Below are positions 48,542-62,400 of a stretch of DNA of 64,000 nt, piece by piece. A model generated the notes under the pieces. It was not told where the DNA came from. It saw nothing but the letters and a program-made list of their open reading frames with translations, and made no database searches. The DNA lies in the NCBI GenBank assembly GCA_031835245.1, contig JAVKOQ010000120.1:62001-126000 (forward strand), read 5' to 3'. Both the position numbers and the translations under genes were made by a program. The DNA comes from Balamuthia mandrillaris (taxonomy: Eukaryota > Discosea > Longamoebia > Balamuthiidae). Each line of letters begins with the position of its first letter. Positions within the stretch are counted from its first letter, which is position 1.

Positions 48542-49752
48542 TTGTTGTTCGTTCTGACAATACTTTAACGATACTTAAAAACACAGAGACATCCAGATCT
48601 CTTTCCAGGCGAACACCTCATTCACTGCTCCAATACCGACAACACCGAGTCTCAATTCTACTGGGCAATGTCCCACATCCATTCCAGAGCTTTTTGGCAT
48701 CACTCTTCTGCTTCTTCCACGAGAGCTAGCCCTTCTGCTTCTTCTTCCTCTTCATCATCCTCCATTGTTCTAGTTCCATCCATGTTGCCAATGGGAGATA
48801 TGTTCAATCACAGTCTCACCAACAGCAACATCTCTTCCTTCTTCTACGACAATCAAAGCGAAGAATACAATATCTTCATCAAGCGGAACTACACAATAGG
48901 TGAACAAGTGTTCATCACGTACAATTTGGAGAGCAACTACGAGCTGTTAGTTGGTTATGGCCTCTTTTTTGAGGATAACGCATTGCAGAGAACTCGCTTG
49001 CGCTTCTCTCCTCGCTCATTTCTTGCCACACGACTCCCTTCTTTTGCTTCTGTCTCTTTCTCCAAAGAGAACGAAGAGAAGAAAGCAAAGATAAGACGAT
49101 TCTTGAAAGCAAAAGAAATCTGGAAGAAAGAAGAATACGAGCTGGTGGCTGATGAACTACCGATGGAACTCGTCCGAACGCTTCGTTTGTTGTTTGTTAT
49201 GATTGATGACTTTTGTAAGACAGAAAACGCAAAAGAAGAAAGATGGGAAGCTGGTTGGCTGAAGGATGACACAACGGACGTTTGTATCGAGAGAAATGTA
49301 TTTGCATGTCTTGCTGGATTATGTTGCGACCAACTTGCCGCCTTTCCTACTTCTCTTGATGAAGATCTCCTGTTGCTTGCTTCGTCTCAGTCTTCTGTTG
49401 GAGGCAACTACGTAACGGCACTCAAGTATCGCATCACGGAAAAACGCTTTCTTCAACGAATGCAACAAACATTTGACCAAATGACAGCAGCAATGAGCGA
49501 CCTGATGATACGCCATCAAGCTACCAACAAACAACCAGCTTCACCCTGTTCTCGTTCTGCCACCGTTCCTTTTCTTCTTTCTGACTTGTTCTTTGACGCA
49601 TACAACAACGCAACGACAACGATGAAAGAGCAATCTGCACAACGGAGCGAACCTCCAATTCCGCCGCCTCGAGAAGGAAGACGACGACCGTCCATTCTTT
49701 CCACGGAGCCAACGTAAGTCCTTTCTCGTCTCGTCTCGTCTCGTCTCGTCTC

Positions 49753-49799
<47 letters not shown>

Positions 49800-50043
49800 G
49801 AAAGTTCTTGTCAGGTAACGCCTTACAAGATCTCTTCTTGCTCATCGATCGCCTATAATAGGCAAAGAATCTGACCGTAAAGGACACCAGAGCAACTATA
49901 ACCGTCGTTTCGTACTGGTTCTTTCCAGAGGAGGAAACAGATAGAAGCGGTTCCTTCAACGGACGCAGACCAACTTCAAGAGAACGAGCAAAAAAGAGAA
50001 AGCCACCAACTACAAGGAAATAGTTTGAAAAATGAACACATAT
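47557..50043 (+). CDS. SET-domain protein methyltransferase (RuBisCO-LSMT/SETD3-like)
   Basis: Exons as read: 47557-47685, 47827-48022, 48296-48444, 48587-49713 and a last exon beginning about 49933. The protein starts MKKEEAFLRWLHEEGFPAF, then GGNGLRAVRDLKSGELVMRV (SET opening strand), DPRLCLALFILYQL, SSFWRPYL-like FWRPYLDVLP, FYWAMSHIHSRAF, SMLPMGDMFNHSLTNSNISS (the 'D..NH' cofactor motif) and FITYNLESNYELLVGYGLFF (the catalytic 'YG..SN.eLL..YGF' motif), followed by a helical Rubis-subs-bind-like C-terminal domain. Such enzymes methylate lysine or histidine in non-histone proteins; SETD3 methylates actin His. The stop depends on the last acceptor: it falls either near 49946 or at about 50043, where it would overlap the start of the next gene. 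Confidence 0.85.
49718..49800 (+). repeat. (TCTCG)n then (TC)n tract in intron
   Basis: Pentamer TCTCG repeated about eight times followed by (TC)n, in the last intron of the SET gene. Confidence 0.85.
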
Positions 50044-50840
50044 AGCGGCGCCAATCGAAGTTTTGGAAGTGGGATCGGGCCAAGAACGAGAGGAGCGACT
50101 ACCAACGACGCTTCAGTCACAACTGCAAAAGACAGCAAAATGACCGACTGGGTCGCCAAAATGAACGAAATGCGAAAGATGAGAGAAGACACCAGAAGTC
50201 TTCTCAGCAGCAGCAACAATCTTCCTGCTCCTGCTTCTTCTTCTCCTTCTTCAGCAAGTCACACTGCTCCTCTTCCTTCTGTAACATCGGCAAGCTGCAG
50301 ACCGTATCCTCAACCACAAAGATCACATACATTTTCCAGTTTTCCAGCTCGTCTTCACAGCAACAACACTGTTGCTACGAGAGACCGACCGAAAGTGAAT
50401 GATACCTCCTTCTTCCAACAACCAAATGCCTCTGCTTCAACTTCTTCTGTTCCTGCAACCAAAGATACCGCTTCAAATGCAGCTGCAACAACTACAGCAA
50501 CGATTTCTCCCAACAGTTCGTTGGGAACGGCTGCTCCTTCTGCTTCTTCTTATTCCTCTTGGATGAGTTCACGCAACAGCACCAATAATACAACAGGCAC
50601 AGACAGGAAAGGTCCGCCTCCAGTGGTCCCACCCCGAACCTTTTCTCCCTCTTCATCGTCTGCTGAACCTGTTGCCAATCCAATGCCCACTGCCAGTTCG
50701 TATTCGTCTTCATCGTCAGAAGTGGAAGACCTGAGAAGAAAGTTGGCAGAGAGTGAAGCAGCACATGCTAAAACCAGAGAAGAATTAGAAAACATGAAGC
50801 AACGCAGAGTTGTACGCTTTATCTTCTCTTCCCTTTTACT

Positions 50841-50881
<41 letters not shown>

Positions 50882-52428
50882 CTCGTCCTCTCTTCAACTT
50901 GTGTTGTTATACTAAACAATTTTGCAGGAAGCAAGAAGTCGAGTTCTTCGCGCAAAGCAACAACAACTTGGTCAGCTAAAAGCCACCTCTGAACTACGCC
51001 AGCAGCAACGTCGTGCCCCAGAAACCAATCCACGTCCGCAAAAGTTTGTGTTTCTTTGTCTATTTTTTTTTCTACTCTAACGAGCTTCACTTTTACAGAG
51101 AAACAAGAGGATCAAGAAGAATGACCAATCGTAAAGTCACAAATCACATTGACAGCGTGCTCACCATGATGACAACGCTGGAGAAAGCTATCGCTACTGC
51201 TGAGGCCGGAAGGACAAAAGCTGAATACGAGCTCATCGAATACGCCAAAGAAATGGTTAATTATATTTCCCTTCTCTTCCGTCAATGCATGCACTTATTA
51301 GCAAAACTCTTATTGTTTACTCTCTTGTATAAAATAAACAAAAGAGAGGACAAGAAGCAGCAATGCAGGCCATTAATGTAGAATTGGAGAAAGCAATGAA
51401 ACTTACCACCAGATTGCTTGACCAAACCAGGTTTTTCTTGTTTCTTTCGCGTCCCTCTTCTTTCTTCTAACTTCTTTTCTGCTCATTATTATTATTATTA
51501 AACAGTACCAACCAAGCTCTCAACGACTCCGTCTTGGGTCTCAAAACCATCATTTGGCAATGTCAAAACCTCTCTGACGGCTCTCCTCAACACAATTCTA
51601 CTCTTCCTCCTTCCGGTGCCACTCTCCTCTCCCCCAACGTGGATCGATTGCACTCTCCGGCCCTGCGGAGTCGGTCCCACACAGAACGTCGTCCTTCTGG
51701 TCTCGGTGCAGGCTTCGGTGCTTCTGTGAACGTTGCTCCTATGCCTCCACCGCCGATGGCACCGGCACCACCTCCGCCTTCTGCCATGCCGTTCGTGATG
51801 GTGACCACTGACGCCGCTCCAGGTTCTCTTCCTCGTTCTCTTGTTCTCTCTTTTTATTGTGCTTTTCTAACGCAGGTTCCAAAGGAGATGGAAGCGGTGG
51901 CAAATCACTGTTGCAACAGATTCGCGAAGGCAAAGACCTGAACAAGATTGACCTCGACGCAATGCTCAAGGTTGTCTTTCTCTTTCCTCTCTCCTTCTTC
52001 ATTTCTTGCTTTGTTATCTCTTTCTTTTTTGTCGTTTCTTTCTTTCCTCTCTTTCTCTTTCGTCGTTTCTCTTTCTCTTTCGTCGTTTCTCTTTCTCTTT
52101 CTCTTTCTCTTTCTCTTTCTCTTTCTCTTTCTCTTTCTCTTTCTCTTTCTCTTTCGTCGTTTCTCTTTCTCTCCGATATAGCAGCTTACCATTGTTACCT
52201 ACCAAACAACAACCAAACAAAAAAAAAAAGCAACAAAAACTTAGAAAGAGGCGCAGCAGCTGTCTCATAGCCTCCCTGGCGGAGACCCTCCGCAAAGCGA
52301 TGGGAGAGCGCCGCGGGTACATGGGCGAGGAGGACGGCGAGGAGGACGGCGACGACGGCGACGATGGAAACGACCCGCTGTGTGACAGCGATGAGGAGTG
52401 GGAGGCCTACGAGGATGCCACTTGGTGA
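50032..52428 (+). CDS. WH2-central-acidic (WCA) actin nucleation promoting factor with coiled coils
   Basis: Exons as read: 50032-50811, 50928-51043, 51099-51254, 51345-51430, 51506-51822, 51876-51970, 52249-52428. The N-terminus is Ser/Thr/Asn-rich and disordered with a WVAKMNEMRKMRED helix. Coiled coils follow (VEDLRRKLAESEAAHAKTRE; LEKAIATAEAGRTKAEYEL), then a polyproline stretch (PMPPPPMAPAPPPP), a WH2-like motif (KSLLQQIREGKDLNKID), an amphipathic central helix (ASLAETLRKAMGERR) and a strongly acidic tail with the expected tryptophan (SDEEWEAYEDATW). That order is the WCA module of WASP/SCAR/WASH proteins, which activates the Arp2/3 complex. No WH1, GBD, SCAR homology or WASH head is evident, so the regulatory half is novel. 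Confidence 0.83.
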
Positions 52429-53120
52429 ACGAAAAAAAATAAAAAAAGAAAACATAACAAATAACAAATAAATTTAAAAGAAGAAAAAAAAAGAAAAAAG
52501 AAAAGAAAAAAACAGAAAAAAAAAAGAAAACAGAAAAAAGAAATAAGAAAAAAGAAAACAGAAAACGGGAAAAAAACAAAAAGCAAAAAAAAAGTTAAAA
52601 AAAAAAGCAAAAAAAAAGAAAAAAGAAAAGAAAAAACAGAAAAAAAAGAAAACAGAAATAAGAAATAAGAAAAAAGAAAACAGAAAAAACAGAAAAAAAA
52701 AGAAAATAGAAAAAAGAAATAAGAAATAAGAAAAAAAAAACAAGAAGCAAAAAAAAAAAGAAAAAAAAAAGAAAAAAGACAATAAATAAATAAAAAGAAA
52801 AAAAAAAAGGTGCACACGTGGCAAGCTCCAAAGGTACCGGTTAACCGGGTTACTGTTACGCTTGAAAAAATAAACAGAAGAAAGAAAAAACATGTTTCAC
52901 AGAAGAACAGGACTCAACTTCTTCTTTGGGTTTTGTTCTTCTTCTTTCGTTCGTTGACTTAAAGAAATATATATAATAGTTCCAAAAAAAAAAAGATCTT
53001 TTCCACTGTACATACACGATCTTAAGCGACTTTCTTCTTCTTCTTCTTTCTTCTTTCTTCTGCACTTCTTTCAAAGTGCTCACGCAAGCATCCAGCGAGG
53101 GAAAAAAAAAAAAAACAAAG
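52429..53120. other. A-rich low-complexity spacer
   Basis: 52430-52810 is (GAAAA/AAACAGAAA)-like A-rich sequence; the minus-strand Phe-rich frames are artefacts. 52860-53120 is the leader of the next gene with AT-rich sequence and CTT repeats near 53030. Confidence 0.7.
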
Positions 53121-53988
53121 ATGGCGGCGACCCATCAGCGGCAACAACAGCCGTTCATCCTGACGTTGTTGAAGGTGCCCTACCTGGCCTCCTTCTTGAT
53201 CGCTTACTATAACTGCCTGTTGGTGGCCCTTCCGCTTCAGCTCTACTTGTTGATCAGCTCTGTACGTTTTTTTTTCTTTATTTTTTTATATTTTTATATT
53301 TATTTTTATATTTTTATATTTTTTATATTTTTATTTTTATATTTTATATTTATTTTTATTTATTTTTATTTATTTTAAATATAAAAATATAGAAAATAGT
53401 GAACTCGAGAGGACTGCTTCGCTCCCGTCGCGTTCATCTGTTGTTGTGGCTGCCGCGATGGCTGTTGGCCACCCTCTTCCCGCCGTGCTGCGTCGGCTAC
53501 GTCCTCGCCCTTTGTTACTTGTTGTGGGGGTGGGTGCATGAGGAGGGACCTCTCATCGCTGCCTTGTCCTGTGCTTCTTTGGCCATTGGTAATGCTTTCT
53601 TTCTTTCTTCTTTCTTCTTTCTTCTCTCTTGTTCTTGTTCTTCTGCCTCTTCTTGTTCTGCTCGTTCTTCTTGTTCTTGTTCTTGTTCTTCTTCTTGTTG
53701 TTGTTGTTGTTCTTGTTCTTGTTCTTGTTCTTGTTCTTGTTCTTGTTCTTGTTCTTGTTCTTCTTCTCTCTTCTCTCTTCTCTCTTCTTTCACCCATCTG
53801 TCTTCACTCATCGTTGTTCTTCTCATCATTCCTATTTTCTGCTGTTGACTGATTGGTTGACCACAACAAAGTGTTATTGGGATGTGTGTGGAAAGGACTT
53901 CATCTGCACCAAGGAGGAAGGCTTGGTGACGTTCAATTGTTCGTTTTCCTCTCCCTCTTCGTTCTCTGCTTCTGCTTTGCTGCGCTCT

Positions 53989-54037
<49 letters not shown>

Positions 54038-54700
54038 CTCTTCTCTTCTCTCGTTGTTCGTCTCCTAACGATCACCGCAACGTATAGAGGGTTGTACATG
54101 AAGAACACATGGGAGGCACAAAAGGACATGGGTGCCTTCCTTGCATGCCTCCTCGTCATTCTTGGTCTCATCAGGTCTTCTTTCTTTCTGCATTCGTTAT
54201 TGCTCCTTTCGCTTTTCATTCTTTGTGCTTATCTTATCGCTTCAAAACATGCAAGGATTCCACACTTAATATCATGGGTGAGAAAGAATGGAGAGAAACC
54301 AGCTTTTATCGGTTACTGTTACCGACAGCTGCTCTACACGCTGTTGGACTATCTCTGTCTCCCTTTCCTGTTAATAGTGTTGCTTACTGTTTGGCGCTTC
54401 AACGACATGAAGCGGTTGTTGAAACTTTACGTTAGTTCTTCTTCTACTTCTTCTTGCTTCTTGCTTCTTGCTTTGTGCTGCTTGCAGCTTGCTTCTTCCT
54501 TTTTATGCCTTCTTCCTTATTTTCTTATTCTTGTTCTCGTATTTCCATTCAAAGGAAGGTGATGAGATTCAACAGCGACTAGCAGTGGTAGCATCCGCAT
54601 TAAACGCTCTCTTGGACCTTCCGTTCTTCGTATGCGCTGTACCAATGCTCATTACTGTTTGGCGATGTCCCGTCTTCATTCCTCTTTGGTGGAATGTATG

Positions 54701-54744
<44 letters not shown>

Positions 54745-57700
54745 GCTAACACTTGAACAACAACAAAAAAGGCAAAAACAAACGAACGCAGAATGATTTG
54801 TTTTTATCAGTTTTGTGGTTGGTTGGTTGACGTTCCTTTTGCATGTATGGCGTTGATAGTAACGGCAACGCCATGGGGAAGAGGCATTCTTTTATGGAGA
54901 GCGTTTCTTCAAATCTCAGAGAAAGGACAAACGACCGACAACAACAAGAAGAAACAGAAGACAAAAGTGGGGAAAGAAGCAAAGTCGAAGGAGGAACAGA
55001 GGGACGAAATGATAAAGAAGCAACGAGCGCTTTGTTGGGGGCAGTTTCTTTGTGCGTTGTTGGATATACCTGCTTCCATTTGTGCTGTAAGCATTGTTCT
55101 CACGTTGTGGCATTTCCTCCCATTCAAACGTGAATTAAAGGTAACATCTCTCTATTCTATTTTGTCTCTGCTTACCTAACGGCCAACAAAACAAAGACTC
55201 TTCCTTCTTTCGCAGGAACAAATCCTCATCGCATTGCCTTCTATTACTTCTTCAACCTTCTTATCGACTTGCCTTTCATCCTCTTCACATGCGTCATTAT
55301 GCTCTCCGCTTATCGCCTCCCAACTCTCGTTCGAGACTGGAAGAGACAAAACGCAACTTCGAATCTGGCGAATCGTCGTTGGCTCTGCTCTGAACAGTTC
55401 TTTTGCGTCCTGCTTGACCTTCCTTGTCTTCTTCTTTTCGTTCTTCTCTTCTTGCTTCGGTGGAACTTTGCTTGTCTTTACACTCAACTCAAAACTTGTG
55501 GAAAAAGAAACGCTCACGTTGAAGATGCGCTTCAAAAACGTCACCAAATCGGACTCGAAGTACACTTTTCAATTCTTTCTCGTTCCTTCCAACTCGTTCT
55601 TCATCTCCCAATTCTATCCATGGTATTCATCACCACGATAACGTTCTGGCGATTGTCTGCTCTTTGGAAAGCTTTATGCATTGCGGAGCATCGCGTGATA
55701 CAAGAGAGATATCCGTCTCCTTCTTCCCCTTCGCTTACTGCTCCCCCATCCACTTCTTTTTATCGTTATTCGGATCTTTCGCTCGAGGAAGACATCCTGA
55801 AACGCAAAGTGAGATGCGTTTTAGCCACGTTCTATTGTTTGCTGTTGGACGTCCCAGCTTCGATCGCTCTTTCTCTCATCTTCATCACCCGTTGGCATTA
55901 TCCCACTTTGAAGTCTGCTCTTTCTCCTCCTTCTTCTTCGCTTTCTCCCTATCGTCGCAACACGCTTATATTGAACACTTTCTTCCGGCGTTGGATGAAA
56001 GACTTGCCGTACTTTATTTGCATTGTGCTAGTCACTCTCAGTATCTATCGGGCGCCGTTTCTTTGGAGACTACTTTCTTCAGCTTCGCGAAAAGATAAGC
56101 AACAAAATGAAGAAGACGAAGCACTGACTCTTTCCAAGAAACGAAAAGTGGTGATAGAGAGCTTCTTGTTGATGCTTTGCGACATTCCCAGTTGGACTTG
56201 CTACTCTATTCTTTGGTTGACTCGTTGGAGATGGACGGTCCTTCAAGATGACTTGTCTTCTCTTTCTTCTTCTTCTTCTTCTTCTTCTTCTTCTTCTTCT
56301 TCTTCTTCGACAGAAGCGCTTCAACATTATGGTGTTATCTTTTATCATATCGGCAGATTGTTGAAAGAAGACAGTCTCGCGCTTCTCTGCATCGCTTTCG
56401 TGACTTTGTTTCCTCATCGACTCTATATCTTAGGAAACAAGTTGAACAAGACACAAGGTTTAAAGCAAAAGAGACACACGACCTACGAACAGTTCTTATG
56501 CGTTCTTCTCGACCCCTTTATCCTTCTCTGCCTTCTCTTCACGTTTATTACCGTTCTTCGCGTTCGTTCTCTTCGTTCCTCTCTTCAAAGATTGAACGAT
56601 TGGAAAGGGCTGAAGTTTCACATGAGCGTCATTCAAGTCTTTGTGAAACTTTTGGTGGATTTGCCTTTTGTGCTCTGCGCTCTTCTGGTGACCGTAACGT
56701 TTTGGAAGTTACCAACGATGCGTCGTCGCATCAAAGAGATCGAGCAACGCTATCGCGAGCTCTTTTCTACGATAACGGAGGAGAACGAACGAAGAAAGTT
56801 GCACATGGCGAAAAAGAAGGCAATGGGATTGGTGGTGTTGGAATGTGCCGCTTGCGTGGTCGTGGACGTGATCACTGCCCCTTGCTTGGGTTGCGTAAGG
56901 CTGACTTGGCATTGGCCTTACTTGAAGAAGGAAGCTGAGGTTGCTTCCTTCTCTTTTTTTGCTGCTTCTTTACTCCATTCTTCATCTTCTTTCTTCTACA
57001 TGCTTCTTTGCTGCTTTGCTTTTCTGCTGTCTTTCTTTTTCTTCTGTCTTCTTCTTTCTTTCTTGTAGGACGCTTCCTTCTTAACCATTCTATTTCGCGC
57101 GCCTCATTTTACAGGAGAAAAAACTGGAGCTTCTTAGTTGGGACGTTGCAGTGCTCAAGCATTTCGTTACAAGCCTCCTTGACGTGCCCTACTTCATTTG
57201 TCTCACTCTTTTGCTCGCAACTGTTTGGCGTGCAAAGTCCGTGCTTTCAGCTCTTTCTAAGGTTTATTTTCTCTTCATCTCTTTCTATACATTATACATG
57301 TGTTCACTTTCTTGTCCAAAAATATAGGCGGAAACGTTGAGCCTAAAACGACAAGAAGTGTTGCGCCAAACGGGATATCTTTTGTTGGACATACCGGCTG
57401 GTATTGCTGCATTCGTTGTCATTGTGACCGCTTGGCACGCGCCAAGTCTTTTGCGTAAACTCAAGGCATCGCTTCTTTCCTCTCTGCTCTCTTTCTTTAT
57501 TTTGTGATATTTATTGGTCCTTAACTTTTCGTTCACAGGAAAAACAAGGATGGGAGAAGCATAGCCTCATCTTCCGCCACTTGCTGGCCTTGCTCATTGA
57601 CATTCCCTTCATTCTTTGCACCCTCTTCGCTGCATTGTTCTTCTGGAGGATACCAACCCTCTATTCTCAATTCTCTCAATGCAAAAGTAATCGAGACAAG

Positions 57701-59436
57701 CGAAAGGTGGCCACCGTGCAAGCTCGTTTGGCCCTATTGGACATTCCAGCTTTTATTCTGGGCTTTGTCGTCTTTCTGACACTTTGGAAAGCGCTCAAGT
57801 TACTTCGCAGCATTCATCAAATCAAAACCACTTCTTCTTCGTCTTCCTCTTCTAATGAAACCGACAAGAAAAAGTTGGAAAAGCAACAAACAACATTAAA
57901 ACAAGCGAGAAAGAAGTCCAATAGGGGCTCACAGCAGAAAGAAGAACCAGAAAACAGCGCTATAACATCTTTTTACGAAGGTTCAGCCATTCACAGAGCC
58001 ATCTTTTGGCAATTCATTCTCCTTCTGTTGGATCTACCTCTTCTCGTTTTCGCGGTGGGAGTAACCTTGTGTCCTTGGAGAGGATTGTTCCTCCATCGAC
58101 TGCTGCGCGTTATGGATGGTTTGTCCTTCTTGTTCTTGTTCTTGTTCTTCTTCTTCTTGTTCTTCTTGTTCATTCTCCTAAGTATGATCCTATATGACAC
58201 CAAAAGGTTATTGGAGACGAAGAAGAGCGTTGATCAAGCAATTCGCGTTGTTATTCTTGGATGTGCCTGCTTTCGTGTGCTTCGTTTTGCTATTGTGTTC
58301 ATGGAGAGGACCTTCCACTTGTGCTCTTCTCGTCAGAACCTTTCGTAAAGAAAAATCGCGACAAACTAAGCAACGTAGAGAAGCAGAAGCAACAATAGAC
58401 GAAGTGGATGATAAAGATGAAGACGACAAGATAAAGGAGAAGAAGATGGATAAAGAAAGCAGATTGGAAGCAATACTTTCGTTAGCATTGCATGAAGTCA
58501 TCGCCAAAGAGTTTCTAGAGTTGGTGGTGGATTGGTGTTATGTGCTCTTGGCCGTTCTTTTGCTCTGGCGTTTGCCTTTCCTCGTTCGTAGGTTCATTGT
58601 TCAGGTTTGTTATCACTCTATTGTAGCAGCTACTCTTTCACCTTCTCTTTGCCTCGTTTTCACCGTTATCATCGCGTAAAACAGAAGGCAAACATCTCAT
58701 GTGCAGAACAAAGAAGAAAGTTGGTGCGGCATCAATTGGCTGAGACAATTCAAGATATACCCTATCTGCCTCTCTTCTTGCTCTCTCTTGTGGCGGTATG
58801 GCGTTGGAGAGGTCTCTATACGAAATGGCGACTGGTGAGCGACTCTGATTCTGCTAAACGAGCCTTACTTTGGGCCACCTCAACCCTTATCTTGAAGGAT
58901 ATTGCTGCTCTTCTCTTAGGTTTGTTTCCTCCTTCTCCCTCTTGTTCTTTTCTCCTTCTTATTTTTCTTCTTTTTCTTCTTCTTCTTCTTCTTCTTCTTC
59001 TTCTGTTTAGTATTCATTTTTATTTTCCTCTGTTTATGTTTTTGCTTGTTAGTGGTTGTCCTTTGCGTAATTGGCCCATGGCGAATCCCTGTTCTGTTGC
59101 GACAACTTTGGAGAAGAAGAGCAGGTCAGGAGAAATTGGAAGCTCACTCTGTGCTCTTCCATCAATTGAAGGAGAGTGTTCCTGATCTTCCTTATGTTCC
59201 ACTGTTCTGTTACGTTTGCACTCTTGGATTTTGGCGTATTCCAATCATGTACTCTCAATTCAAAAAGGTACCTTTATTTGCTTCTTTTTGTCCTTCTTCT
59301 TCACCTTCTTCATTTACTTCTTGTTGGCTTATGCTTGTGCTTTTTCAGTGTACTTCTGACGCGGCAGTAAGAGCAATGATACGTCGCAACTTTGTGTTAG
59401 CAGTTCAGGATGTGTGTTGCTTTATCATGGGTTTAG

Positions 59437-59467
<31 letters not shown>

Positions 59468-62400
59468 ATTCTTTCACGACCTTATTTTTCTTTTCTTCTT
59501 TCCAGTTGTTATCATGAGCATTACATTGTGGCGCATTCCAACCCTTAGAAAACTTTATCAAAAATATCAACTTCAACGCCAGGTCCCGCAACAGCAACAG
59601 CAACAACAACCACTAAAGGTTCGAAAGTCGATAGCGCTTATTTTCAAAGAGTGGCTGTATGATTTGCCCTTCGTTCCTATGTTTTTGGTGCTGCTTCCAT
59701 GTGCTTGGCGCTCTCCATCCGCCATCCGAGAAATGCGAGCAGAGAGGTCGGAAGGGCGAGCTCGCCTCGCAATTTACTACCATTTTATAATGTTGGCGGT
59801 TGATGTGACTGCGTTCCTAGCTGGTACCTCCAACATTTCTTTCTTCTTCCTTCCGTTTCGTGTTTCATTTCATTGCTTGTTTGGTTGTTCTGTTTTGTGT
59901 TGTGTGTTGTTACGCTTTAACATTTTTTCTATCATTAAATAATATCAGCGATGGCAGTAGCAATCACTCTTTGGAGAGCTCCAACTCTTTATTTCAAGCT
60001 AAAGGTACTGATTCCTTTCATCATTTTTTCTTCTGTTTTTGTTTTTCTTCTTCCTCTGTTCTCTTCATCTTCTTTCGTGTTTTATTTCTAACTTAAATAC
60101 ACAAATATCGAAAACGAAAAGTCATCTCGTTTGTTGATAACGTCAGATATAACTGCATGGCACGAAGTAACGTTCTTTCAATTCGCTTTGCTCTTTGTCG
60201 ATATTGCTCAACTGCTTCAAATGCTCTTCATCTTCCTTACCGTCACTCAAGTTTACTCCTTTGTTTCGCGCTCTCGCGGAATGCTTCGCATCTACATCAA
60301 AGACAAGAAACGCTTCTCCTTCCGAACGGAATCGAAGAAGCTTTGGAACAACATTCAACAACAACAAAGAAGACTACGAAGAAGAAAGAAACAGACATCC
60401 ACTGAAAACGAAGGAGAGGAAAGCGAAGCGGTCTCTTTGGCCGACATTCCTGAAGAAATACTGTTGGAGATATTTTCCTATTTTTCAGCGGTAGAGCTGA
60501 CCCAGAAAGTTTCTCTTGTTTGTGGTCAGTTTCAGCGTTTGGCTGAGGATAGAGCTCTTTGGAAGAGATTGCTTTTGACGGACTCAAGATGGACAGTTTC
60601 AAAGAGACAGCGTCGAAGAAACAAGATGATGGAACAAGGATGGAAGGAACTTTACCAGCACTGTTACACGAATTGGAAGACAAAAGCTTTGTTCTCGCTT
60701 CAAGTTGTTGGTGCGACTTTTTTCCTCTTCTCTTCGTTTTTTTTTTTGTCGTTATTTCTAACGTTTGGTATCCGTTGGTGTTGTTTAAATAATGCAGCGG
60801 GAGGACCAGAGAAAGACTATGCAGATGGTTATCGCTTCGTCATTCACCAAGAGTTCTGTAGGTCATGCAAAAACTTACCGCACACCATCATCCTTCCTAT
60901 GAAGATCCTTGGATACCTCATTCGAATGCCTGCATTGTGGTGGATAAGCTTCCGCTCGCAATATCTATCTACATATGCCTTTTGGTTTTCTTCTTGCTTC
61001 ACTCACAATCAAATTTTATCGCAACGTACGTTTTCTCTCCCTCTCTTTCTCTCTGTCTCTTTCTCTCCTGTGGCATTTTCTCTCTTTTTCATTGTCCTTC
61101 CAATGCAAAACTAATGGATTCCAACTCAGTTCAATGGCGTGATAACTTTTGGTGTATGCATGAGTTAGGCGTTGTTCTCGCTTTTGCCCTTGTATCGTGG
61201 ATAATCAACGATCTCATGCTGCTAGCAAACACACCAGGTATGCTTTATGCTTTATTTCCTTTTATCTGGTTAATAACTAAACTTCTTCTTTTGGTCGATG
61301 TCTTGCATTTGATGTAGCTATATTGCTTCGTTTTGTGGGTTGTTTGGGTTACCCTCTTTGGAACAATCCCATGCAAATTGTGCCTGTGCTTGCTCCGCCA
61401 ACTCTTCGCCAAAAGTGGCTCAAACGGATTGTCACCCTGCTCAACGGACTGTCATTGCCTGTCTTCCTTTCCTACAGCCTTGCCTTAGTCCTTCTTTCTC
61501 CTTTCATAGCTTTCACATGCTTCGATGCCGCTCTGCTCAGCCCATCTTTTGACTCTTCTTACTTGTTTTGGAGACACTTGCCAGACTTCTCTTCTCCGTT
61601 TGCTTTGGAAACTTGGAAGCAGCTTTTGTTCTTCCCTTTCTCACCGTATACTGCTTCTTCTCCCACGATGCAAGCTCATCTGTTTTGGGTGTTGTTCTTT
61701 CATTTGCTAGTGCCAATTGTCACTCTTCATTTCACATGGACTCTCCAACTCAACTGTACGTCATGTTACTCTCTCTTTCTTTTTGTAGCTTCTCTTCCTC
61801 TTTTCCTCCTAAAAACTAACTGTGGATTTCTCTTCTATAGTGGAAGGAAGGATTTATGTAACCCTTCCAGATTGCTTCGCTCTTTATGTCATTATCGGTC
61901 GGTTCCTCTTTAGGCAGTTGCAAACTGCACAGAGAGTGACATTCATGGCTTTCGTTGTTACCACTCGAATGCTTCGTACAGCGTTCACCTTTATTTGGAG
62001 CAAGTTTGTTGCTTGCTCTCGGTTCCTCCTTCAAAGCCTTCTTTCTGCTCTGAATTTTATTCTTCAGGTTTCCTTCCTCTTCAACTTTCTTCCTTCTATC
62101 TTCTTTCCTCTCTAACAGTATTAAAAAACCTTTAAAACAAAACAACAGAGCTTAAAACGAGTTTTAGGAATGAACAACCGTTGTCTTTCTACACTCACGC
62201 GATGGTGCTATAAGAGCGGCACTGTTGGAAACCTCTTATTAACGGCAGTAGTACCTTGTTGGATGTTTTGGCCCCTTCTGATCCCCTTGTTCTTCTCCAG
62301 TTACGCCCTGTGGATTCCTGCTTTCCTACTTTCTGTTCAGCTGCTTAGAACCGGATATAAGATTGTGGATAGGAATTGGGGAGACAAGAGCAAGTTCACT

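Noticed and set aside
52407-52893. Minus-strand Phe-rich 'membrane protein'
   Set aside because: Reverse of an A-rich spacer; composition alone explains it.
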